From Plantago ovata (lineage: Eukaryota; Streptophyta; Magnoliopsida; Lamiales; Plantaginaceae): DNA of 64,000 bases. Made by a program: the position numbers and the translations under genes. Shown here one piece after another: positions 55,248-64,000 of this stretch. Numbering within the stretch: position 1 is the stretch's first letter; each line of letters opens with the position of its first letter. Location: positions 109,924,261 through 109,988,260 of the forward strand of contig CM051455.1 in NCBI GenBank assembly GCA_028274465.1, written 5' to 3'. Under the pieces are notes generated by a model. It was not told the DNA's origin and did no database searches. It saw only the letters and a list, made by a program, of their open reading frames with translations.

Positions 55248-56111
55248 GTGGTAGAATACCGCCGTTATGTTGGGTTGTTACCACCACGTGATTTGAATGA
55301 TGATCAGCTCTTGCGTCGGTTGTTTCCATGTGCTCTTACTGGAAAACCCAAGGAATGGTTGAGATCTTTGCCTGGGGGATCACTGAGGAGTTGGCAAGAC
55401 GTGGTAGATGCCTTTCTTGATCGGTTCCTTTCGTCTAGGGAAAATGAAGAGCTCAAGAGGCGGATAATTGAATTCACTCAGCAGAAGGGAGAAAGGTTAT
55501 GTGATGCTCTAGAGAGATTTGAGCTCTACAAGAGCGAATGCCCACATCATCGGTTGAGCGAATATGAACTGATTTCTTGTTTTTATCGGGGATTGGATGA
55601 AGACTTGCAGTTGGTGATAGATGGTGCATGTGACGGTATGGAGAGTTGTACCGTATCCCAAATCAAAGAGGTTTTTGGGAGATTGCTCGTTGCGACACAT
55701 AACCGTACTCTTGTGCCACCGGTTGACTACTCAGAGATGTATCGAGCACCCAAGCCTATTGCCATTAGTTCTTATGATGACAACTTCGATTATAAAGTGA
55801 AGACATGCTCGGGCAAAAATCTTCCATATTACGTCTATGAGGCTGAAGACTCGCAAGCTCAAGGTGAAGAGGAGTGCTTCTCCGAAGAGGAAGAGGAGGT
55901 GTTATCCACTCTAATGAAGGTTTGGGGAAATGTGCTCGAAGTAGCGGGTAAATACCAAGAGGATTTTGATACTAGAATGGAGTGTGTGTATGAAGTTCTA
56001 GGAGAATCTGAGGTCATGCTCGAGTTACTAGAAGAGAAAATGAGTGAAGAATGGGCATCCGAATGCCATGAGCAAGAGGAAAATTCACTGAAATCTCAAG
56101 CTGAGCGCTAG
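55248..56111 (+). CDS. Gag-like coding region of element E (gag type 1)
   Basis: About 287 residues carry the gag core (LLRRLFPCALTGKPKEWL, LPGGSLRSWQDVVDAFLDRF, ERFELYKSECPHHR, CFYRGL) and a strongly acidic C-terminal part. It matches the gag of element B in order and wording and lacks the CCHC knuckle seen in A. The coding-like sequence may begin further upstream toward 55081. It belongs to a fossil element and is not expected to be functional. Confidence 0.75.
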   Translation: MVEYRRYVGLLPPRDLNDDQLLRRLFPCALTGKPKEWLRSLPGGSLRSWQDVVDAFLDRFLSSRENEELKRRIIEFTQQKGERLCDALERFELYKSECPHHRLSEYELISCFYRGLDEDLQLVIDGACDGMESCTVSQIKEVFGRLLVATHNRTLVPPVDYSEMYRAPKPIAISSYDDNFDYKVKTCSGKNLPYYVYEAEDSQAQGEEECFSEEEEEVLSTLMKVWGNVLEVAGKYQEDFDTRMECVYEVLGESEVMLELLEEKMSEEWASECHEQEENSLKSQAER

Positions 56112-56175
56112 GGACAGCCAAGTGGGGGGCTTGAATTTTCAGTAGCTGAAAAAGAAAAAAATTGGGAGTCAGGTG

Positions 56176-56255
56176 CCAAGCGAAGCGCTTGGCCAGCGCC
56201 AAGCGCAGCGCTTGATAAGCGCTCCGCTTGCGCTCTCCCAAGCGGCTCGCTTGGG
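56176..56255. repeat. CCAAGCG-type palindrome modules between gag and pol of element E
   Basis: CCAAGCGAAGCGCTTGG lies at 56176-56192, a CCAAGCGCAGCGCTTG word from about 56199, and CCCAAGCGGCTCGCTTGGG at 56237-56255 with perfect 8-bp arms and loop GCT. These are the same kind of module as in the LTR of this element, here inside the gag-pol junction. Confidence 0.8.
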
Positions 56256-56297
56256 ACCTGGGAGCAGAATCTGAAATTTTCTCCAACCGAGGGAATT

Positions 56298-59267
56298 TTG
56301 AATCTTGAAGGCGAGATAATTGAGGAGCTCAGGACTGATTTGGGAAGTGAAGAAGAGCATGGAGAGAGCTCAAGAGTTGAGGAAGAACTTGAAGAGGCAA
56401 ACATACTTTTGCGGAGTCGCAAGGAATCAAGACCACCATATCCTTTGATGTATCCTTCTAAAGCTAAATGTTTGCCTAATAATACATGTGATACAGGTGA
56501 TGATGAGCAGCTGCAAAAGGAGGAGAAAGAAGAAGGGACACCAACTCCCAAGCTCGTTCTCGGAAAGGGAAAGGAAGGTGAGCAAGGGGGTGCACACCAA
56601 AAGGAAGGCGAACTTCATAAGTCAGCCAACCCTTACGTGCCTCCTAAGCCACATCCTCCATTTCCAGGGAGAGTTAAGGAGGCCAAGAGAGATATTCGAG
56701 ACTCACCAATATATGGGATCTTGTCAAAAGTAGAGGTGAACGTTCCCCTTTTGGAATTGATTCAAAATATTCCCGCCTACACGAAATTTTTCAAGGAGGT
56801 GCGGAGTAATAAGAAAATCTTTCAAAAGGGGGAGGTAGCTGAACTCGAGATGGTTAATTCCGTGAACGAGTTACCCTTGAAACAAAAAGATCCCGGGAGT
56901 TTCATCATTAGTATCACCATGAGAAACGGCCGATCTGCAAAAGCATTGCTTGATTTGGGGGCTAGCATTAATCTAATGCCATACTCCATCTACAAGGCGT
57001 TGGGGTTAGGAGAAATCCAACCCACGAGCATGGTCGTTCAAATGGCTGATCGGAGTGTGAAACGCCCACTTGGGGTGGTTGAGGATATCCTAGTAAAGGT
57101 GGATCTACTCATCGTGCCAACCGACTTCGTGGTAATGGAAACGGCGGATGAGGGAACTAGTGCGAAAAAAGAGCACATAGTGGTTTTGGGCAGACCCTTT
57201 ATGGCCACCACCAACACTTGCTTGGAGCTTCGAGGGAAGAAGATCACTATGGAAGTGCTCGGAGATAAGGTACAGATTGAACAATACAAACAGGTATATG
57301 CTCCTGACTCTGAAGAAGCTATAATTGAAGAGCTTAAATTTGTTGATTGCTATGAACCCGTTTCTTGCGATTCTTACTTTGCTCATCATATTAGTGACCC
57401 TTTAGAAGCCGCCCTCACTGTGAACCTTGAAAAAGATTATGTAATTGAAGAAGTCCTAGCCATGACAGCCCTCCTAGATAATGCACCCGAAATTCCTCTA
57501 GGAGAAGAAGTAGAAGAGTCTCTAGGAATAGATGAGGAAGAAGGAGTGACCCCTCCACCTAGTGAACCAACCCTTGAGCTTAAACCATTGCCAAGCCATT
57601 TGAAATATGTCTTCCTAGGAGAGAATGAGTCTAAACCTGTAATCATATCTTCTAAGCTTGGTAAGGAGGAAGAGGCTAAGTTAGTGGAGGTGTTGAAAAG
57701 AAATACCGGAGCCATAGGATGGAGCATAGGTGACATCAAGGGTATAAGCCCAGTGCAATGTACCCACAAAATAGCCTTAGAGGAAGATGCGAAACCTGTT
57801 AGGCAACCACAACGCAGGCTAAACCCAGCTATGCAAGAAGTTGTGAAGAAAGAGGTGCTTAAAATCCTAGATGCTAAGATGATTTACCCAGCTCCCGATA
57901 GCAAATGGGTTAGTCCCGTCCATGTAGTCCCTAAGAAGTCAGGTATCACGGTCGAAGCAAATGATAAAGGGGAATTAGTACCCGTTAGGAAAACAACGGG
58001 GTGGCGTATGTGCATCGATTATAGGAAATTGAATTCTGCCACAAAGAAAGATCATTTTCCTTTACCATTTATTGATGATATGCTTAACCGCCTAGCTGGG
58101 CAAGAGTTCTATTGTTTCTTGGATGGTTTGTCAGGTTTCTACCAGATTCCTATAGCTCCCGAGGACCAACAGAAGACCACCTTCACATGTCCTTTCGGCA
58201 CTTTCGCATACCGTAGGATGCCCTTCGGATTGTGCAATGCTCCGACCACTTTCAAACGTTGCATGCTCTCCGTCTTCTCCGACATGGTGAATAAATTTGT
58301 TGAGGTATTTATGGATGATTTTTCCGTTTACGGTGATTCATTTGACGATTGTCTTGATAAACTTGATCGTGTCTTAAAGAGGTGTATTGAATGTAATCTT
58401 ACCTTGAGTTGGGAAAAGAGTCACTATATGGTTAAAGAGGGAATTGTGTTAGGACATGCTATTTCTAAAAGAGGGATAGAGGCAGACAAAGGGAAACTTG
58501 AAATCATGGAAAAGTTACCTCCACCTACTTGTGTGCGTGAATTGCAATCCTCCCTTGGGCATGTAGGCTTCCATAGGAGATTTATCAAAGATTTCTCTAA
58601 GATAGCTAAGTGCTTGAGTAACTTGCTTGCTAAAGATGTTCCCTTCGAATTCACACAAGAATGTCTTGACGGTTTCCACACACTTAAGGAGAAACTCTTA
58701 ACAGCCCCTATTGTAGTCTCTCCGGATTGGAAAATTCCGTTTGAAATTATGTGTGATGCTTCTGACTATGCTATGGGTGCTGTTCTTGGTCAAAAGGTTG
58801 ATAACCGTTTCAGAGTGATTTACTATGCTAGTAAGACCTTAGATGCTGCTCAGATTAATTATACTACCACTGAGAAAGAATTCTTAGCGGTTATTTTTGC
58901 TCTAAGTAAATTCAGGTCCTATATTACTGGGTACAAAGTTTTTGTTCACACTTACCATGCAGCTCTCAAGCATTTGATTGCTAAGTGTGAAACCAAGCCC
59001 CGCTTGATGCGTTGGGTACTTCTTCTCCAAGGGTTCAAAGTGGAGATAATTGATAAAAGTGGCAAGGAAAATCTAGTGGCGGACCACTTGTCCCGGTTGC
59101 CAAACATTCCACAAGATGACACACCCGTCCCAAATGATTTGCGCGATGATCAGTTGATGCGCATAGAGTTGGAACCATGGTACGCCGATATCATCCATAG
59201 ATTAGTTGTTGCACGTTGTTGTGTGGAGTCTATTGCCAAGTTTTTTCGAACTTTTCTATTGTGTTGA
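56298..59267 (+). pseudogene. Pol region of element E: protease, reverse transcriptase, RNase H
   Basis: About 990 residues begin with an acidic linker, then a conserved pre-protease stretch (AKRDIRDSPIYGILSKVEVN, IPAYTKFFKE). A protease ([14 protein letters not shown]), reverse transcriptase ([47 protein letters not shown]) and RNase H (CDASDYAMGAVL, TTTEKEFLAV, DHLSRLPN) follow. It resembles B over the whole shared part. An integrase was not recognised after RNase H. It is fossil; breaks elsewhere in the element make function unlikely. Confidence 0.85.
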
Positions 59268-60517
59268 CTAAGTGCTTATGACCATTATCATATGTTGCAT
59301 CACTTTGCAAGTAGTTTGAGGCTTGTCTCGCTTGGTTTGTCACATTCACTTGTGCACTAGTTAAGCTTAGTAGTCTCGACATCACCTCGAGTGGTGTTTC
59401 TTCTACTGCGGTTCACGATGACCATATAAAATGATGCATGTTAGAATCTATGGTTGTAACCCGTGTAATTATGTACGTAAGAGGCGACAAGTTTTTCACC
59501 TCGATTAGAGATTTCCAAATGCCTAGGAAGGAGGTAGTGTGAGGTGTGTGATTCCTTGTATTAAACCTATTCTATCGAATAGGTTTGGGGAGGGGGTTAC
59601 GTTGCTATACTTGTCTTTCGTCTTGAGTCGTTGTAGATTTTTCTTAGATTTATTTTTCTATTGTTTTGTGTCCCAACCTATTCTCTCGAATAGGTTTGGG
59701 GAGGTGTCTTTGTAAAAAGTTTTTCCCTTTTTCTTTTTCGTCTTTGTGCTCAAACCTATTCTCTCGAATAGGTTTGGGGAGGTTTTTGACACGTAGTACT
59801 GCTGCTTGCCTAGCTATATTAAAAAATTAAAAAAAAAAAAAAAAAGAGAAGAGAAAAAGTGAAAATAAAAAAAGAAGAAAGAAAATAAAGAATAAGACCC
59901 AAAAGCAAAAGAAGGGTCGTTGCAAGCCAAAAGCAGTCTCGTAGTGTCAAGTGTCATGTAAATATTTTGTCCTTGTGAAGTATCGAGTTGTAAATTCTAT
60001 CTTTTGTTTCGTGTCGCCTTTGTCCAAGGCCTGTTCTTGACCACCCTCGTCTTGCTGTTCAAGAAGTGGTTGAATGAGAGTCGTTCTTTGAGAGTCTGGG
60101 TAGAATAGGGGAGTGTCTTCTTTTTCTAGGGAACCCTCCTTCGTTTGATGAGAGCCAGTATTGGTTCGCCCTCTTTTGAGGAAAAGTCTCTCTTGGTGAA
60201 TAGTAGTAAGCCCTCGGTTTCATAGGCACGGGCCAATTGTAGTATGATAATGTGAATCATTGTATCGTCACTGACCAAGTCCAGGTAGAAGATGTTACGA
60301 GAGACTCCTTTGCTTAACCAAGTGCACATGAGAATGTGTATATTCGCAATCAAGGCATTCTTCAACCTACTTGCATGTCATGCTCATTTGGTTTTGTTCA
60401 TAAGCATTTGGTAGATTCAATAGATTAGTTCACTTTACTTGGCATGAGACTCCTTTTGTGTTGCATTTAGGATAGTTTGTTGCTTGAGGACAAGCAAAGG
60501 TTTGGTTTGGGGAGTTT
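59268..60517 (+). other. Conserved non-coding region between pol and the 3' LTR of element E
   Basis: No ORF is seen. Three hairpins of the form CCTATTC-N4-GAATAGG followed by TTTGGGGAG lie at 59566-59583, 59677-59694 and 59755-59772. An A/purine-rich run (about 59818-59905) follows, then the conserved blocks also seen in B (GACCACCCTCGTC, GGGAACCCTCCTTCG, CACTGACCAAGTCCAGG). The polypurine tract is 60501-60517. Confidence 0.75.
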
Positions 60518-61890
60518 GATGAACGTAGTTTTGACGCGTTCATCTTGTCTTTTTACCTTCTTTTGCTATCTTTTAGCCTTGTTTTTTGGTTAGTTTTGTA
60601 GAATAGTGTCACGTTTTGTGTTTTCTGCATTTTCCGGCACTTAGGTACGAAACGACGTTTTTGGAGCTAAAAACGAGCCTTTTTGATGGAAAAGATGGCC
60701 GCGTTGAAGTTCCCCAATCTCCGTGGCTTGTTCGTGAGTGTCTGAGCCCCAATAAGTGCCGAGAAGGACGAGCCCAAGGCACCCGAGGGCCGTTCGTGGG
60801 CAAAAGATCGAGTTTCGAGGCCAAAATCTGCCCAGGAGGCAAGCCCTTCGCTTGGAATTGGAGAAGCGGGACGCGTGGAATTTCAGGAGATTTCAAAAGA
60901 GGAACAGGAAGCAAGCGCTTCGCTTGGCTCTTCCCAAGCGAAGCGCCTGGCAGCCGTTACAGATCTAGATTTTGCCTTCATTACTTGATTTTGGAGTTAC
61001 TTTTTGAGATACAGAACATTGGAGACGAGTTTTGGACAGCCCTAAGCCCCAAAAACTCGAAGAAACTCATAGATTCATTGTAATTTAGGTTGGGATTCGA
61101 GATTTTGATTGGAATTCATCCTTTGTAATCATCTACGGAGAGGTTTTCTTTGCTTTCCACCGATTAGTGACAGCTTTGGTGGTAACTTGTATCACTCTCT
61201 TGTCTTGTAGTTTGACTTGATGTATTCTGATTATTATTCATATGAATTGATGTCTATTTTGATGAATATGAGTAGCTAAATCCTTTGTGTTTGTGATAGA
61301 ATGTAGAATTATGCATGTTATGGATTATGCTTATGCTTACATGAGGTTGTGAGTCAATCTTGCTGCAAATTACTTCATATGATTCGTAGTTGCCTATAAA
61401 ATATATTCGAATAGAGTATGTGACAAACTCGTTGGTCAATGAAAGCTATAGGATTGTATGTTAGTGATTTGCAGCATGCTAGATAAATGGTGTTGGTGAC
61501 AAACACCTCTAAATTATTGATAGTGGCCTTTCATGATGTGTGTCTTGAAAGTTACCTAGACAAGTTGCTTAGCAGACTTAGTTGAAGGTTTTACGCACTG
61601 AACTTGTGAGCATATTCGTAATCCATGCATGTGTATTCGATTTCTACCACCGACCGTTTTCCAAACTTGTTTACAAAAATCCTTGATTTCTCACTTCCTT
61701 TGTTCAAACATCTTTCTCAAAAATCATCATCTAGTTGACTGAAATTAGCTAGCAAAAACCTTGATCAAAGCCACGTTAGGTCCCGAGAGAACGACACTCG
61801 GGGACAACTTGCCATTGCACTCTGTTTGTGTAGTGAAACGTGTTCTTTGGCTTTTTAAACAAATTTAATTTGTGAAAAACGACATCATCA
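60518..61890 (+). repeat. 3' LTR of element E
   Basis: This 1373-bp copy of the 5' LTR differs by roughly 2.6 % by eye. A palindrome module lies at 60934-60950 and the U5 word at 61786-61800. It is followed by CCTTG at 61891-61895. Confidence 0.95.
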
Positions 61891-61895
61891 CCTTG

Positions 61896-62154
61896 AAACT
61901 CGACCCCTAGACCTAAAATCTCGTCCGGAACCTTCTAGATACACCACGGATGACCAAGAAACACCGAATCTTCGTTCTCTTCAACATAATTGCCCCTAAA
62001 AATACATTTTTCACCTAAAACCTGAAAAATGCAAAGAAAAGGGAAACGTGACACTATTCTAATAAACTGCACTATAATATAGCTAAATTAACATATAGGA
62101 TAGCTAAATAGGTGAAAAAAGACTCGAATGAAGGTGTAAAATATACGTTCATCA
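61896..62154 (-). repeat. 3' LTR of element F, U3 start
   Basis: The first ~260 bp of the family 1 LTR in sense, beginning TGATGAACGTATATTTTACAC at 62154 on the minus strand. It continues left at 53494 across element E. Confidence 0.9.
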
Positions 62155-63600
62155 AACTCCCCAAACCGAACCTTTGCTTGTCCTCAAGCAACTAAGCTAG
62201 ACTCTAATGCCAAAAACCAATGCAACACACAAAATGGAGTCTCATGCCAAATGAAATGAACTAATATATTGAATCTATCAAAAACATATGAACAAAAACC
62301 ATACAAATCATAACATGGATATTGGTTGAAGAATGCCTCGATTGACTCATACACATTCACATATGCACTATGTTAAACAAGATAGTCTCTCGTAACATTC
62401 TCTACCTGGACCTAGTCAGTGACGACGTAATGAAACATGTTAAAATACGAATGGTTGTCCCGTGCCTATGAAACTGAGGACTTACTACTGTTCACCAAGT
62501 TAAGACTTTTCCTCAAAGAGGTCGAATCAATACTGGCTCTCATCAAACGAAGGAGGGTTCCCTAAAAGTTCACACTCCCCTATTCTACCCATCTTTCAAG
62601 CAAAGTAATAAAATAATTCCCACTTCCTGAATGGCAGGACGAGGATGGTCTAGAACAGTTGACACTCCAACAATCAAAAGACAAAAAATTACAACTCGAT
62701 TACGAACATTACAAGAACTGAAAAACGAGACAAACACTTTGCTAAACTGCTTTTTGGCTTTCTTGGACCCTTTTTTGCTTTTTTGGGGTCTCTCTTTTTT
62801 TCTCTTTTTTTCTTTTCCAGATCTTCTTTTTCCTGGAATTTTTTCTCTTTTTTTTCGATTTTTTTCTTTCTTTTTTTATAGCCGGCAGTAGCACAATGAA
62901 AAAGAAATTACAATGACTCACAAACGACCTCCCCAAACCTATTCGAAATAATTGGTTGAAGCACAACTTTACGAAAAAGGAAAACAAACTCACAACACTC
63001 AAAAATCGAAAAACAAGTCTAATGAAAGCGTAACCCCCTCCCCAAACCTATTCGAAATAATAGGTTGCAAACAAAGGATCACAAAATCTCACACTACCTC
63101 CTTCCTAGGCATTTAGCAATCTCAAAGCAAGGTGAAGACTTGTTGCCTCTTAGGTACATAATTACACGGGAAAACAACCACAAGACTCTAACATGCATCA
63201 TCCTATTATAAAGGCCTTCGTGAACCGCAGTAGAGAAAACACCACTAAGTGATGTCGAGACTACCAAGCTTAACTAAGTGCATATATAAATGTGACACGC
63301 CAAGCGAGAAAAACCTCAAACACATTCATAGAGATGAAATTCATGGTTAAGGGTCATAACTAGTTAATCTACCCAATAAAAAAGTTCAAAAAAATTGGCA
63401 ATAAAATCCACACAAAAACATGCAAAACTATATTAGGATAAATGTAGTGTATGCAACTAAATACTAAGAAAGCGGTAAACGTGCAAATGCAAACAAAATA
63501 TAAGATACCATACTCAACATGCAAAAGCGAAACAATACTAACATCATGGTTCACATCCCATTCCCCCCTCATGAAACTCAAGCTAGTCCCTAGCAATAAG
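62155..63600 (-). other. Polypurine tract and conserved 3' non-coding region of element F
   Basis: The polypurine tract is 62155-62172 on the minus strand. The same conserved blocks as in B and E follow in mirror order, including the purine run (plus strand T-rich, about 62745-62880) and two CCTATT-type hairpins near 62938 and 63046, then more AT-rich sequence. No ORF of credible length is seen. Confidence 0.75.
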
Positions 63601-63665
63601 AGGATGAGGAAATAAAAAGTGATACTAGATGTTACCGAATGGTTTGGCCTCGGTCCGCTGAGTAT

Positions 63666-63917
63666 TCAAGAATGGACTTCTGATTCAAGAGTACCTCCCC
63701 ACGGTGGCCGCCATTCTCTTGGTCCGATGTAGCAAAGAGACCTAGGAAGCTTCAAAGATCTCACCATTGTGAATGGACTGGTTTGCTTTGCAGGCATATC
63801 CAATAAAGACTTCATCAATAGGAGGACATTCACTTTGACTTCATCGAGGTGCTTGTTTAGTGGTAACTCCTGTGTATCTTGCTTGTCAAGCTTTCCACCT
63901 CGGAGTAGTAGATTCAC
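63666..63917 (-). pseudogene. Start-of-pol-like fragment of element F
   Basis: About 83 codons begin MNLLLRGGK, matching the start of the pol region in element B, and the bases just upstream also match the end of its gag. Beyond the first dozen residues the likeness fades. It is fossil. Sequence from 63918 to 64000 continues as gag-end-like DNA to the window edge. Confidence 0.6.
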
Positions 63918-64000
63918 CTCTTTGTACTCAAGAACCTCAATAGTAACGGCAAGAAGTGGCTTTGGATTGATACGAATGTCTGCGAGTAAAGAAACAGGGA

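Larger units (their letters stand above)
53495..61890 (+). mobile_element. Element E: Athila-type Ty3/Gypsy retrotransposon inside the LTR of F
   Basis: This 8396-bp plus-strand element has LTRs of 1415 and 1373 bp, a tRNA-Asp-type primer site, gag, pol with protease, reverse transcriptase and RNase H, and a non-coding 3' region with polypurine tract. The target duplication CCTTG is at 53490-53494 and 61891-61895. The LTRs differ by roughly 2.6 % by eye (about 34 changes over 1.33 kb), suggesting about one million years. An integrase was not recognised. It is a fossil with several breaks. It is the youngest layer of the G-F-E nest. Confidence 0.9.
52442..64000 (-). mobile_element. Element F: Athila-type Ty3/Gypsy retrotransposon, 3' part, split by element E
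   Basis: This minus-strand element has its 3' LTR at the left (52442-53494 plus 61896-62154, interrupted by E). Its interior runs from the polypurine tract at 62155-62172 to the right edge. The interior shows the conserved Athila 3' non-coding block and a stretch like the start of pol in B. No reverse transcriptase or integrase is recognised in the visible part, so it may be a reduced, non-autonomous form. It is inserted in G, with the left target copy probably GTTCA at 52437-52441. The LTR is family 1, as in A and B. It is a fossil, and the number of breaks cannot be judged. Confidence 0.8.

Noticed and set aside
1-64000. Host protein-coding, tRNA or rRNA genes
   Set aside because: None found on either strand. 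The tRNA-like matches are 18-nt primer-binding sites, not tRNA genes.

Overview
The window is repeat-rich plant nuclear DNA, and I see no host gene in it. Nearly every base can be placed in nested or neighbouring LTR retrotransposons of four kinds: Athila-type Ty3/Gypsy elements, a Tat-lineage Ty3/Gypsy element with a second RNase H, SIRE-type Ty1/Copia elements, and another Ty1/Copia family with LTRs of about 2.1 kb. Plant-specific lineages, the 18-nt tRNA-Asp primer sites and the nesting density point to a large-genome flowering plant, probably heterochromatin. I cannot name the species. A 100-N run at 21690-21789 marks a draft-assembly gap. All elements are treated as fossils.

Left part (1-21689). 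Element A (Athila type, minus strand, 1-2814) enters from the left edge and sits inside a Copia LTR. That LTR is the first of five copies (L1-L5) in a tandem array of [LTR, ~2.1 kb + spacer, 196 bp], period about 2.30 kb. Element B (Athila type, plus strand, 4955-14190) is the best preserved element. It lies inside L2, flanked by the 5-bp duplication GCATA.

Middle (21050-41025). The last array LTR (L5) is best read as the 5' LTR of Copia element C, whose 3' LTR ends at 41025. The duplication TGCAT lies on both sides (21045-21049 and 41026-41030). SIRE-type element H (minus strand) is nested inside C. The H/C junction region was then duplicated in tandem (27425-32182 and 32183-36803), giving the partial copy I.

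Right part (41026-64000). C interrupts Athila-type element D (minus strand), whose 5' LTR ends at 45493. After a short anonymous stretch comes Tat-lineage element G (minus strand), with an antisense extra ORF at 46063-46914. G is cut by F (Athila type, minus strand), and F's 3' LTR is itself split by E (Athila type, plus strand, 53495-61890, duplication CCTTG). B and E have 5'/3' LTRs differing by roughly 2.5-3 % by eye, or about one million years at the commonly used plant LTR rate of 1.3e-8 per site per year.

The most interesting signals are not genes. Three unrelated LTR families carry clusters of short palindromes with conserved loops and arms that vary in matched pairs. The SIRE-type element has a train of seven hairpins with co-varying stems just after pol. 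The Athila-type elements combine two LTR families and two gag types in all four ways. They also share a conserved non-coding block with repeated hairpins between pol and the 3' LTR.
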